From Candidatus Nitrosopumilus sp. (GTDB lineage: Archaea; Thermoproteota; Nitrososphaeria; Nitrososphaerales; Nitrososphaeraceae): DNA of 39,407 bases. How positions within the stretch are numbered: position 1 is the stretch's first letter; each line of letters begins with the position of its first letter. The notes beneath the pieces were generated by a model. The model made no database searches. It saw only the letters and a program-made list of their open reading frames with translations, and was not told where the DNA came from. Location: the NCBI GenBank assembly GCA_013821245.1, contig JACDHC010000004.1, forward strand, positions 1 through 39,407, read 5' to 3'. Shown piece after piece: positions 19,709 to 29,514 of this stretch. A program made the position numbers and the translations under genes.

Positions 19709-20587
19709 ATGCTACTACTACACTGTAATTATATCCTTAATTGCAATTTTAAATATTACACATGTATGCCGGTATTGCCAATATTACTATTACTACTGCT
19801 ATCTAGTTTATTTTTCTCAATTTATACAGATCATGTTGACAAATACCTTGTCTTTTCAAAGACTAATTTTGATTCCCATAGTGCAAGTAACAGAATTCCA
19901 ATTATTTTGCCTGACAATGCATATAGTAAAATGGTTATCGATAATGATATTGATTCATTTGAGTCCCCATCAGATTATTTGGACGCAATAAACCCTAATG
20001 CTAATGATCAAAAGAAAGGTGATCCACAACAAAATAGGATGGATGAACAAAACAATGAACACAACATCTATTCAAAATCATCATCAGCTCCTACTGCTAT
20101 AGGTGGTTGTACTAGTAACACCGTTAATGGCGGGCCACCAGAGATAGAAAAAAATGGGAACACAATAACAGGAACAATATGCGATGATGATATAAAAGGA
20201 ACCAATCAACCAGACATGGTTATAGGCCTTGCTGGAAATGATATGATGCAAGGCAAAGATGGTGATGATGTCATATATGGAAATGACGGTGATGACAAAC
20301 TATTCGGCTTATCTGGTGATGACCTGCTTCAGGGAGGTTCTGGAGATGACCAAATAGCCGGTGCCGGTAGAAACGACATCATTGTTGGCGGGATTGGAGA
20401 CAACTTTCTATCCGGAGGAGATGGCAATGATAAACTTTTTGGCGATAGTGGAAATAATGTACTGGAAGGTGGATCAGGGGCAGACCAATTTAACTGCGGT
20501 GAGGGAATAGACACCGTATTGGATTTTAAGGCAATTGAAGAAGACCAAATAATAGGGAATTGCGAAATAGTGAATAACCTGCAATAG
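19709..20587 (+). CDS. Secreted RTX-like (hemolysin-type) calcium-binding repeat protein
   Basis: Signal/TM then GLAGNDMMQGKDGDDVIYGNDGDDKLFGLSGDDLLQGGSGDDQIAGAGRNDIIVGG nonapeptides; C-terminal FNCGEGIDTVLDF...GNCEIV. Confidence 0.88.
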   Translation: MLLLHCNYILNCNFKYYTCMPVLPILLLLLLSSLFFSIYTDHVDKYLVFSKTNFDSHSASNRIPIILPDNAYSKMVIDNDIDSFESPSDYLDAINPNANDQKKGDPQQNRMDEQNNEHNIYSKSSSAPTAIGGCTSNTVNGGPPEIEKNGNTITGTICDDDIKGTNQPDMVIGLAGNDMMQGKDGDDVIYGNDGDDKLFGLSGDDLLQGGSGDDQIAGAGRNDIIVGGIGDNFLSGGDGNDKLFGDSGNNVLEGGSGADQFNCGEGIDTVLDFKAIEEDQIIGNCEIVNNLQ

Positions 20588-20667
20588 TTGTTTTATTATT
20601 TTTTTGTTATGGCAGCATTGCATAATTTGGATTTTATATAAATTAAAACTCTAAGAAAAAAAAATTT

Positions 20668-20796
20668 ATGAATGCATATACAAAAGGATGGTCTAAAGCA
20701 AAAATTGTAACTAAAGTTAAATCGATTTTAGGAGGGGTAAAGAATTTAAAAAAGGTAACAGAAATAAATAGAAAACCAGTTCTTTTGTACATTTAA
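20668..20796 (+). CDS. Putative small basic protein (42 aa)
   Basis: MNAYTKGWSKAKIVTKVKSILGGVKNLKKVTEINRKPVLLYI*; short, no homology recognised. Confidence 0.3.
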   Translation: MNAYTKGWSKAKIVTKVKSILGGVKNLKKVTEINRKPVLLYI

Positions 20797-20925
20797 ACAA
20801 AAAGCCATTATTACATTTAGTGTTTGAGCTATCTTCCATGTACATAAATTCAGCCCAAAGGGAAAAATATTACTAAATATAAAGATTAAATTGATATAAC
20901 CTACCAAATGGATTGGATATTATAG

Positions 20926-21534
20926 ATGGATTTAACAAATAAAAGATTTGTGTTTTTAGGAAGTTTATTCATATTAATCATTACTGTTGTTGCAGGTTTT
21001 CCTTTTATTTTTGATTTATACACATCTAATTCATATGGCAAAGGGACTCCATCTATTGAAAATAATGTTCATCAATTAAGATCACTTGAAATAGGTTCAA
21101 GGATAGGCAATACGATTACAGGAACAGACATGGACGATATCCTAAAAGGTACTGTTAACTCAGATATCATTTCAGGTTTAGCAGGAAATGATCTTTTGGA
21201 TGGAATAAACGGTGATGACATGATAAATGGAAATGACGGATCCGATAAAATATTCGGACAGGCTGGTGATGACCTGCTTCAGGGAGGTTCTGGAGATGAC
21301 CAAATAGACGGTGCCGGTAGAAACGACATTATTGTTGGTGGTATTGGTGATGATTTTGCTTCAGGCGGGGATGGAGACGACAAATTGTTTGGCGAGGAAG
21401 GAAACGATATTTTAGAGGGAGGACCAGGGGCTAATCAGTTTGACTGCGGAAATGGAATTGATACGGTATTGGATTATAACTCTTCTCAAGGTGATACCAT
21501 TTCAAGCAATTGCGAAGTGGTTAACACAGCCTAA
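20926..21534 (+). CDS. Secreted RTX-like calcium-binding repeat protein
   Basis: Signal peptide; GLAGNDLLDGINGDDMINGNDGSDKIFGQAGDDLLQGGSGDDQIDGAGRNDIIVGGIGDDFASGGDGDDKLFGEEGNDILEGG...FDCGNGIDTVLDY...SNCEVV. Confidence 0.88.
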   Translation: MDLTNKRFVFLGSLFILIITVVAGFPFIFDLYTSNSYGKGTPSIENNVHQLRSLEIGSRIGNTITGTDMDDILKGTVNSDIISGLAGNDLLDGINGDDMINGNDGSDKIFGQAGDDLLQGGSGDDQIDGAGRNDIIVGGIGDDFASGGDGDDKLFGEEGNDILEGGPGANQFDCGNGIDTVLDYNSSQGDTISSNCEVVNTA

Positions 21535-21686
21535 AATCTATCAGGGGTATATTAATAACACACAAACGTTCTTTTTTTAAGAAGAAATTATCTCTTTAAT
21601 AATTTTCATCAACCTTTTTTATTTAGTTAAACGGGTTTTTCTTAAAATAAGATAGAATTTATTAAGTCTTTTATCAAATAAATCAC

Positions 21687-22403
21687 ATGAAGCATAAAGT
21701 AAATGATATCGATATAACTAAAACTATACATTTAAGATATTTTTACTGTACGTCGGTAGCTATTTTGACAATACTTGTTGTTTTTTCATTTAACTGTGAA
21801 GATATGAGTTTGCTTCAGGCGGCAAATGCAACGGCCTCGCCATCGGCAGGCAATACCACGCCTTCTCTGTTCTCAACAAATAATGTAAGCATTAATAATA
21901 ACGAAAATCAGCAGCAACTAACATTGCAAACCACCCCAACTAATTCCTCATCATCATTGCCTACAAATATGTCGGAAAATCTTATGATGGCATCTTTTGG
22001 TAATGACAGAGTTACCGGCACTCCAGGCAATGACATAATGATTGGGCTTTTAGGTTCCGATAGCATACGTGGTGAAGATGGTGATGATAAAATCCAAGGA
22101 GGTGAAGAATCGGATCAACTGTATGGCGGAAATGGGCTAGATGTATTGCAGGGTGGAGTTGGTAGTGATCAGCTATATGGCAATGGGGGAAATGATGTGA
22201 TTACAGGCGGTATGGATGACGATTACCTATCCGGCGAACATGGAAATGATAAATTGTATGGCAGTACTGGAGATGATATTTTGCTCGGTGGTGATGGAGC
22301 AGATTATTTTGATTGTGGTGAGGGGGTAGATGTAGTAATAGATTTTAATCTAGCAGAGGGTGATGATACTGCAGGTAATTGCGAAGAGGTAACAGCGCCA
22401 TAG
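21687..22403 (+). CDS. Secreted RTX-like calcium-binding repeat protein
   Basis: GTPGNDIMIGLLGSDSIRGEDGDDKIQGGEESDQLYGGNGLDVLQGGVGSDQLYGNGGNDVITGG...FDCGEGVDVVIDF...GNCEEV. Confidence 0.88.
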   Translation: MKHKVNDIDITKTIHLRYFYCTSVAILTILVVFSFNCEDMSLLQAANATASPSAGNTTPSLFSTNNVSINNNENQQQLTLQTTPTNSSSSLPTNMSENLMMASFGNDRVTGTPGNDIMIGLLGSDSIRGEDGDDKIQGGEESDQLYGGNGLDVLQGGVGSDQLYGNGGNDVITGGMDDDYLSGEHGNDKLYGSTGDDILLGGDGADYFDCGEGVDVVIDFNLAEGDDTAGNCEEVTAP

Positions 22404-22468
22404 GTCAAAAAGAGACCAGATAAATACCTATAACCCCTTGCCTTTAGTAATAGTATAAGGTAATAGAA

Positions 22469-22624
22469 TTGAACAATTCCAACGATTTCAATATAAAAAA
22501 TTTAGATAAAGGCAAGTCTTTTCTTTACGGTACTCTGCTATCCATGGAAAGACACACAAAAAAAACAATTAATGATGTCTTGTTGACTGAATCAAAAATT
22601 GATCTACAGAGGAAAAAATCGTAA
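22469..22624 (+). CDS. Putative small protein (51 aa)
   Basis: TTG-start: LNNSNDFNIKNLDKGKSFLYGTLLSMERHTKKTINDVLLTESKIDLQRKKS*; immediately precedes ABC ATPase gene. Confidence 0.3.
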   Translation: MNNSNDFNIKNLDKGKSFLYGTLLSMERHTKKTINDVLLTESKIDLQRKKS

Positions 22625-22654
22625 GGATAGTTAATTACAATTAGTGTAAATAAT

Positions 22655-23392
22655 ATGAAAAGTCAGGACAGTTATAGTCATAGGGATGCCCAATCCAACA
22701 TGCCTGCAGCTTTGAGAGTTCACAATATTTCTAAAGTTTTTGAGTCACCTGCCGGCAGATTTGTAGCATTAAAAGAAATCAGTTTTACAATACAAAAAGG
22801 AGAGTTTGTGTCCATTGTCGGACCTTCAGGAAGTGGAAAGTCAACACTTCTTAATATAATAGGTGCTTTGGATAGGCCAACGTTTGGAAATGTATTCATC
22901 GATAATGTGGATATTTTTTTGTTAAATGATCGTCAAATTGCACAAATCAGGAACAATCTAATAGGATACATTTTCCAATCATATAATCTTATCAATAGAA
23001 CTACAGTTTTAAAGAATGTAGCTATACCTAGCATAATATCAGGAATGGGTAGAAATGAGAGAAACTATCGTGCCTTAAAGTTGTTAGAGTTACTTGGAAT
23101 AAAGGATAAAGCAGACTATAAACCTGTCAATCTAAGTGGAGGGCAACAACAGAGAGTTGCAATAGCAAGGTCTCTAATGAATAATCCTGCCATCATATTA
23201 GCTGATGAACCCACTGGAAATTTGGATACAAAGACAGGACAGGAGGTTTTTCACATACTGAAAATGCTAAAGAATAAGTATAAGAGAACTATTGTATTCG
23301 TTACTCATAACCCAGACCTTGCAAGAGAAACCGACCGAATAATATACATCAAAGACGGAATGAAAGAAAAAGAAGAGGTATTAATTAAGTAA
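22655..23392 (+). CDS. ABC transporter ATP-binding protein, MacB/LolD type
   Basis: Walker A GPSGSGKSTLLNIIGALDRPT, Q-loop YIFQSYNLI, signature NLSGGQQQRVAIARSL, Walker B IILADEPTGNLD. Confidence 0.96.
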   Translation: MKSQDSYSHRDAQSNMPAALRVHNISKVFESPAGRFVALKEISFTIQKGEFVSIVGPSGSGKSTLLNIIGALDRPTFGNVFIDNVDIFLLNDRQIAQIRNNLIGYIFQSYNLINRTTVLKNVAIPSIISGMGRNERNYRALKLLELLGIKDKADYKPVNLSGGQQQRVAIARSLMNNPAIILADEPTGNLDTKTGQEVFHILKMLKNKYKRTIVFVTHNPDLARETDRIIYIKDGMKEKEEVLIK

Positions 23393-23518
23393 ATAATGTT
23401 ATAATGATTGTACATGATTTTTAGTTATATGGAAACAGAGATACGCAATTCACAAATATGTCGCCATATTTTAACATTAAAAGACTGATGAAAACAAAAA
23501 GGAAAACAGTGAATTATT

Positions 23519-25756
23519 TTGATATTGAATTATAGCTCTGTTGTCAGTGATTTAAAAAAAGTGTTTATGTATTTCGGAATAGTATTCATCCTAGTTGTTT
23601 CAGTTGAAGTTGTGACTTTGCCCATATTTGAAAATACCCTATACGGGCAATCGCCTAATAGTAATTACACAAACAGCCCACTAACAGACAGAAGTCCCGC
23701 CTTCCTCGAAGCGTATTGGACAGGTAACTCTCAATCAATTACATCATCTTCAGATAATAATAACGATAATAATGGAAACAATTTAGTAAAAGAAGAGGTC
23801 GGCCCTTCCGAAGGTGCATCAACTCTTGCGGTAGTTCTTGTAAATAAAGGCAGATCTGATATTACAGGATTAACAGGATTTCTTGCCCTGCCTACCGGTT
23901 TTAAATCAATAGAAGGTGAAAATTTAGTGACTTTGCCCAACGTAGCTGTGGCAAGCTATAATTCGATCGTCAAGCCCGGACAAAGCTTTACTTTATTCTT
24001 TATTATTGATGTTTTAGAAAATGCAAAGATTGGAGCATATTATGGCTCCCTTGATCTTTTATACTCTAAAGTTTTGGAAACGGATCAGCTAAAAACTAAA
24101 ATTACAGTACCGTTTAGGGTAACTGGAAAGGTTGTTTTAGATGCAGTTTCCATGGATAAGAGTCTTGTTGCCGGATCTCCCAATGAATTAAAAATACTGC
24201 TAAAAAACGATGGTACAGCCGATGCAAACGGTGTAACTGTCACAGTCAAGGATGTCACAGAGGGCACAACCACTGCTGCTGATGCATCCACTTCATCATC
24301 TACGGCATTATCAAATGCTGAAACTTCAATAGAAACAAATGCTACAAGCACCGACAATAATGAAGGAGAAGGAGAATCAGCCTCGTCTCAGATTGTTAAT
24401 GTTCAAGCAAAAACTTTTACTATTGGCAAAATCCCCGCTAAAAGCTCCGTCATAATCAACCCTATCGTTTATCCCAGATACACTTCTGGGGGCTCAGTTC
24501 AAAGTTTAGGCATGGAAATGCTATATAATGATGCATATGGCAACAGGCGGTCTTCTGATTTATCGGTAGGTCTGGTAATTGCACCTAACCCCCCAGAGTC
24601 CGTATTAAATATTAGTCCCATTAAAACTGATAATAACAACAATATTGCTAGTCTTTCTAAAAACATAGCATCAAATGAAAATGCAACGCCTGTAACAGGC
24701 AATAACGAAAACAACACCACATTTAGTAAACCCCTAGACACATCATCACCATCATCCATTTCACTTGTTGCTGGCAAAATAGAAAATGTCAATTTATTGG
24801 TAACAAACAGTGGAAATCTTACACTCAACAATCTAGTTTTATCGCTTGACTCTCAATCTGATTCTGTCAAAATTTTGGGCAAGTCAAAATGGGCTGTAAA
24901 ATCTCTTGGCCCTTTATCTCAATTGCAGTTATCAACAATGATTTATGCCGGTGAAAGTGCGATAGGAAATCCAATCCAACTGAAAATGGATGCAGATTAT
25001 ATTTCAGGCGGACAATCCAAATCAGACTTGGCAAATTTGGGGCTATATGTTGAAGGCCAGATAAAGGTGCGGTTGTATGACCTTGACATTAATAACATAG
25101 GCAATACCCCAAATTTGGTAGGAAATCTTTTAAATGAAGGAAACACAGTAGCGCTGTTTACAAATATAGCGATAGTGGGCAATAACAATAATAAAGATAA
25201 TCTTAACAACTGGGTTAATAATAGCAACAAGGAATCATCAAATTCATATGGCCCTATCAGCAATGTCAGCAGTAACAGTAATAGCAGTAACAGTAATAGC
25301 AGCATTAGTAACAACAGCCAACAAGAAAGACCCGATCAGATTGTAACACAACTCCCCCCTTCTCAATACTTGGGGGATTTATCAGAGAACTCCCCTCTTC
25401 CTTTTAGTATTCCGTTAGAAATTGGCAAAGGTGTACCCAAAGGTGTATACCCAATTACTGTAAAAGTAACGTATAATGATAACCTAAGAAACACCCACAC
25501 ATTATTACTGAATGGAACTGTTAACTATACCCCCCAACAAACAGAATCGTCTAGTGAAACAAAAGGATACTTTGGATTGGACACACAATCACCATCCATC
25601 ATTATACCTGCAGTCTCATTAACTGGAATACTTGTTTTGATTTTCATAATGTCAAGAAGGAGAAGGAGAAGGAGAAAAGCAATGAGGAATAAAGATTTTG
25701 GATCAAATAGCTTTGCCAATAAGAATGGTGAAGGTTTTGAACTCTTTGACAAATAA
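23519..25756 (+). CDS. Surface-anchored COG1361/CARDB-like repeat protein (745 aa) in ABC operon
   Basis: Signal peptide; repeated beta-sandwich segments (LVAGSPNELKILLKNDGTADANGVTVTV; LVAGKIENVNLLVTNSGNLTLNNLVLSL); C-terminal TM followed by SRRRRRRRK; Asn/Ser-rich sequon-dense linkers. Confidence 0.78.
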   Translation: MILNYSSVVSDLKKVFMYFGIVFILVVSVEVVTLPIFENTLYGQSPNSNYTNSPLTDRSPAFLEAYWTGNSQSITSSSDNNNDNNGNNLVKEEVGPSEGASTLAVVLVNKGRSDITGLTGFLALPTGFKSIEGENLVTLPNVAVASYNSIVKPGQSFTLFFIIDVLENAKIGAYYGSLDLLYSKVLETDQLKTKITVPFRVTGKVVLDAVSMDKSLVAGSPNELKILLKNDGTADANGVTVTVKDVTEGTTTAADASTSSSTALSNAETSIETNATSTDNNEGEGESASSQIVNVQAKTFTIGKIPAKSSVIINPIVYPRYTSGGSVQSLGMEMLYNDAYGNRRSSDLSVGLVIAPNPPESVLNISPIKTDNNNNIASLSKNIASNENATPVTGNNENNTTFSKPLDTSSPSSISLVAGKIENVNLLVTNSGNLTLNNLVLSLDSQSDSVKILGKSKWAVKSLGPLSQLQLSTMIYAGESAIGNPIQLKMDADYISGGQSKSDLANLGLYVEGQIKVRLYDLDINNIGNTPNLVGNLLNEGNTVALFTNIAIVGNNNNKDNLNNWVNNSNKESSNSYGPISNVSSNSNSSNSNSSISNNSQQERPDQIVTQLPPSQYLGDLSENSPLPFSIPLEIGKGVPKGVYPITVKVTYNDNLRNTHTLLLNGTVNYTPQQTESSSETKGYFGLDTQSPSIIIPAVSLTGILVLIFIMSRRRRRRRKAMRNKDFGSNSFANKNGEGFELFDK

Positions 25757-25932
25757 TCTATAAAACATATTTATATATTATTATCCCCCATTCTTTTATA
25801 AAAGAAATACTAATCCCTAGATGATCAAATCATGATAAATAATGCTCATACCAATGAAGATGAAAAAAGTAAAAAAACATTGATAAATAAAAATAAGGAA
25901 AAATAAAAACAAGAATGAGGATTCACTAAAAA

Positions 25933-27273
25933 ATGGATTTTAGGGAAATGTTTGCTTTATCATTTGAATCGCTTAAAGAGAGAAAAGTCAAATCTGCACT
26001 AACAATCGTCATGGTGATGGTAGGTAGCAGCTTATTGGTTGCGGTCAATGGAATTGGAGCAGGTTTTGTGGATTTCTTTAATCAGCAATTCAGTAATTTG
26101 GCTCCAAATCTATTATTTGTGTCAAGTGTGCAGCAGAACCAGGATTCTGGAGGCGGGGGAGGAATAGGCAGCGCAGGTTCACCCTCACCATCAGCAAAAA
26201 TAACCTTAAATGCCGCTGTAGTAAACAGAATAAATTCCCTACCATTTATATATGAGGTGATTCCATCATATCAAAGCCAGATTACAATAGAGTCTCAGGG
26301 AAAGTCAAAATCACACAATGTTTTATCCCTTGATCCTACAAAGCTGCTTGTTATTGCACCTACTTTGGACTTTGTAGAGGGTTCAGCGATTCGACAAAAC
26401 GATCCATCTGCAATAATTGTTGCCAACGATATTGCCAACCCTCCCGGTGAAGACACCCCTTTTATAACTTTGGGCCAAAGCGTGAGAGTAAAATACTCTT
26501 TTGTGGATCCTAACACAGGTAAACCAGAAGAAGACATCAAGAATTTTGTCGTTAGGGGCATAATGATGTCTACCGGAAATCCCACTATTGATGGGGCTGT
26601 AGTTATAAACAAAGACTCGGGTAATTCATTTCTTCAGAAATCAGGCAAATTCGACTCATTGTTTGTAGCAGCACGATCAAGTGATTTTGTAGACATAGTG
26701 GAAAATGAGATTAGACAGCTATATGGCAATGATATAGGAATAACAACAGTTAAAGCTATTTTAAAAACCATCGAACAATTTACTGGCGGAATCAATGCAT
26801 TTTTATCGAGTATAGCTATTGTATCATTGGTGGTAGGGGCAGTTGGGATTATTACTACGCTGTACACTTCAGTGATTGAAAGAGTAAAAGAGATTGGGAC
26901 TTTGAAGGCGATAGGTGCTCAAAATAGAAATATATTGACACTGTTTTTGATAGAAGCTTTGCTTATTGGTATCTTTGGAGCTACATTTGGATTAGTAACA
27001 GGAATAGGAATGGGGTATGGCATGAGTGCAGCTTTTGGTTCTGCAGGCAATACTAGTGAAAGTAATACAGGTAATTCAGATAATAACGATAATGACATCG
27101 AAGAATCCACCTCTACCAACAACAGCTCAAGTTCAAGTTTGTCACCAGTGTATCTTGTACAAGATATGGCTAGGGTATGGATAATCTCTGTAGTTCTTAG
27201 CCTGTTTGCAGGGTTATTTCCCGCATGGAAAGCCTCCCGCTACCTACCCATAGAGGCACTTAGAACTCAATAA
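25933..27273 (+). CDS. ABC transporter permease, MacB/FtsX-like
   Basis: N-terminal TM (SALTIVMVMVGSSLLVAVNGIGAGF), large extracytoplasmic domain, SVIERVKEIGTLKAIGAQNRNILTLFLIEALLIGIFGA, C-terminal LFAGLFPAWKASRYLPIEALR. Confidence 0.94.
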   Translation: MDFREMFALSFESLKERKVKSALTIVMVMVGSSLLVAVNGIGAGFVDFFNQQFSNLAPNLLFVSSVQQNQDSGGGGGIGSAGSPSPSAKITLNAAVVNRINSLPFIYEVIPSYQSQITIESQGKSKSHNVLSLDPTKLLVIAPTLDFVEGSAIRQNDPSAIIVANDIANPPGEDTPFITLGQSVRVKYSFVDPNTGKPEEDIKNFVVRGIMMSTGNPTIDGAVVINKDSGNSFLQKSGKFDSLFVAARSSDFVDIVENEIRQLYGNDIGITTVKAILKTIEQFTGGINAFLSSIAIVSLVVGAVGIITTLYTSVIERVKEIGTLKAIGAQNRNILTLFLIEALLIGIFGATFGLVTGIGMGYGMSAAFGSAGNTSESNTGNSDNNDNDIEESTSTNNSSSSSLSPVYLVQDMARVWIISVVLSLFAGLFPAWKASRYLPIEALRTQ

Positions 27274-27586
27274 GCTCTTTAGATTCATCCAAAAAGTTCA
27301 TAGAATTGGGAATTGTTTTGACTTGTATAACTAAGGCCACGATTGTGATGTTGATACAAACCGTCCATTAGATTACAGATAAGCAAAAAGTTAGTATTAA
27401 TTCATCCTATCTGTCTCAAATTGTCTATTGGCAATACAATAACCTTATAATAGACTGAAGTCATCAGCCAACTGTCGAATATAAAGCAAAAGGCATTTTA
27501 TAGTCCCTCCCCTGGAATGGGGTTTGTAATTGAACCGCCCAGTTAGAAAATTTTAAATCAAATGCAATTCACATTATTCTATAACC

Positions 27587-28819
27587 ATGTTTGGAAAAAA
27601 ATCACTTTACTTTGCATGTTTGTTTGGTGTCGGAATTCTTTCCCCATTAACGTTATCACAACAGTTTGATTTATCAATCTTTGAGGCAGGATACGCACAA
27701 AGTGTCAGAGATCCAAATATCTCGTTAAACCCGGCTTTTTCGGCTTTTTCCTCACCTACAGGTATTGCATTTTTGGATGATACTGCGAATAAAATTCTTG
27801 TAATTGAAAAAAAAGGGAATGTTAAACTAATCTCCGACGGTGTTGTTCAAGAATCACCGATTTTCAATTTTAATGTTGACTCTAAAAATGAAAGAGGGCT
27901 ATTAGGAGTTGAGGTGCTAAAGAAAAATGACAACACATTTGTATTTTTTTATATAACAGAGATGCTATCGGAGTCATCCGATGAGGCCTCAGAAAATCTA
28001 AGAAACCGCGTCTACAGCTTTGTGTGGGATGGCAACAGACTAACAAACCAGGCACTGCTGTTAGACTTGCCTGCCATTCCTGGACCAAACCATAATGGGG
28101 GCAAAATCACAATAGGTAAAGACGGCAATCTTTATGCTGTAATAGGCGATTTGAACCACAGAACGCAACTGCAAAACATAGAGAATGGCGGTGATCCCGA
28201 TTTTACCGGATCCATATTTAGAATTAACCCATTGGATGGTTCTGCATTGCCGGATAATCCCTTTATTGGAAGTGATATCCCCAACATGGACAAGACATTT
28301 AGTTATGGCATAAGAAATTCATTTGGGTTGACCTCTGATCCCATAACAGGTTCAATTTGGGATACCGAAAATGGTCCCAGCACCTTTGATGAGATTAATA
28401 TTGCATATCCAGGCTTTAACAGCGGTTGGCGATCAATCATGGGACCTATATCCTCATCCGGCTCCAGTGAAAACGATCTTGTTAAATTCCCAAACTCAAG
28501 GTATTCGGATCCAATAGCGAGCTGGCCTACACCAATAGCTATTACAGATATAGAGTTTATTAACACCTCACTTCTAGGTACAACATATCAAAATAACATT
28601 TTAGTTGGGGATAACAACAATGGCAATCTCTATTTTTTTAAAGTAAATGGAGATAGGACAGGATTGGATGTGAACGATGCAGTCATAGATTCCGAAAGTG
28701 AAATAGACAGATCTATTCTAGGAAATGGATTTGGCAGTATAACCGACATTGAAACAGGGCCAGATGGTAAGATATACATAACAGACCTTAGAACAGGCAC
28801 TGTTTACAGTATATCTTAA
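27587..28819 (+). CDS. Secreted PQQ-dependent sugar dehydrogenase-like (glucose/sorbosone dehydrogenase) beta-propeller
   Basis: FSSPTGIAFLDD..ILVIEKKGNVKLI, RGLLGVEVLKK, GPNHNGGKITIGKDGNLYAVIGD, SYGIRNSFGLTSDPITGSIWDTENGPSTFDEINIAYPGFNSGW. Confidence 0.9.
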   Translation: MFGKKSLYFACLFGVGILSPLTLSQQFDLSIFEAGYAQSVRDPNISLNPAFSAFSSPTGIAFLDDTANKILVIEKKGNVKLISDGVVQESPIFNFNVDSKNERGLLGVEVLKKNDNTFVFFYITEMLSESSDEASENLRNRVYSFVWDGNRLTNQALLLDLPAIPGPNHNGGKITIGKDGNLYAVIGDLNHRTQLQNIENGGDPDFTGSIFRINPLDGSALPDNPFIGSDIPNMDKTFSYGIRNSFGLTSDPITGSIWDTENGPSTFDEINIAYPGFNSGWRSIMGPISSSGSSENDLVKFPNSRYSDPIASWPTPIAITDIEFINTSLLGTTYQNNILVGDNNNGNLYFFKVNGDRTGLDVNDAVIDSESEIDRSILGNGFGSITDIETGPDGKIYITDLRTGTVYSIS

Positions 28820-29022
28820 TTTATTGGTTTTAGGACATATTGACTTTTGGCATGATTTTTGAAATTTTTATGTTAATGATTAGACACTATAACTCTATTG
28901 ATGGCGCACTAAATTAATGAGTTTATTTTAATCTTGAAATGACGTAACATCGTTAAATGACAGGTAATAAATTTTAATTTAAATTAAATATTTATTATAT
29001 CGATTGTCTGTTATGAATATAA

Positions 29023-29358
29023 ATGAAAAAAGATTTTATAGTGGCGAAAGTTGAAGCATCAACCGATGGGTCTCCTTATATTTATGTGACTTTTAAAGAT
29101 CAAACCGAATATTATAAATCTGGCGATAAGCAAACAAATCCATTTGGTCCCAATGTGATGGCCTTTACATCTCCAGAAGATTTAATGAAAAACTTGCCTA
29201 AAGCCATGTCAAACATTACAAACATGTTTGGTGGTGGAGGTGCAATGAGTGATTCTCCCACCTTCAAAGTTACTATGAAAGAATATGATGAATTAAAAAT
29301 TAAAGTTGGGGATAAGGTTACAATAGAGGTACAAAAATTCGAGCATAACGACACTTGA
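29023..29358 (+). CDS. Conserved hypothetical protein (111 aa)
   Basis: Intact ORF MKKDFIVAKVEASTDGSPYIYVTFKDQTEYYKSGDKQTNPFGPNVMAF..., promoter-like ttatatcg upstream. Confidence 0.7.
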   Translation: MKKDFIVAKVEASTDGSPYIYVTFKDQTEYYKSGDKQTNPFGPNVMAFTSPEDLMKNLPKAMSNITNMFGGGGAMSDSPTFKVTMKEYDELKIKVGDKVTIEVQKFEHNDT

Positions 29359-29391
29359 TATAATTATTTTGGAATTCGGCGGTAACACAAT

Positions 29392-29514
29392 TTAATGGTC
29401 ATCTTGGGGTGCGGTTGTTTTTTTATTCAGTTCCCACTCTTCATGTTGTTTTTTATCCTCTTTTGTGGTTAGTATTGCGCCGCATTCAAAACAAAAGTAG
29501 CTTTTTGTTATCAT
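29392..29514 (-). CDS. Very small zinc-finger-like protein (40 aa)
   Basis: MITKSYFCFECGAILTTKEDKKQHEEWELNKKTTAPQDDH*: CxxC...H pattern resembling a C2H2-type finger. Confidence 0.5.
   Translation of the reverse strand: MITKSYFCFECGAILTTKEDKKQHEEWELNKKTTAPQDDH

Noticed and set aside
19709-22403. CRISPR-like array in the repeat-rich region
   Set aside because: Periodicity is the 27-nt coding repeat of RTX nonapeptides, not conserved repeats with unique spacers.
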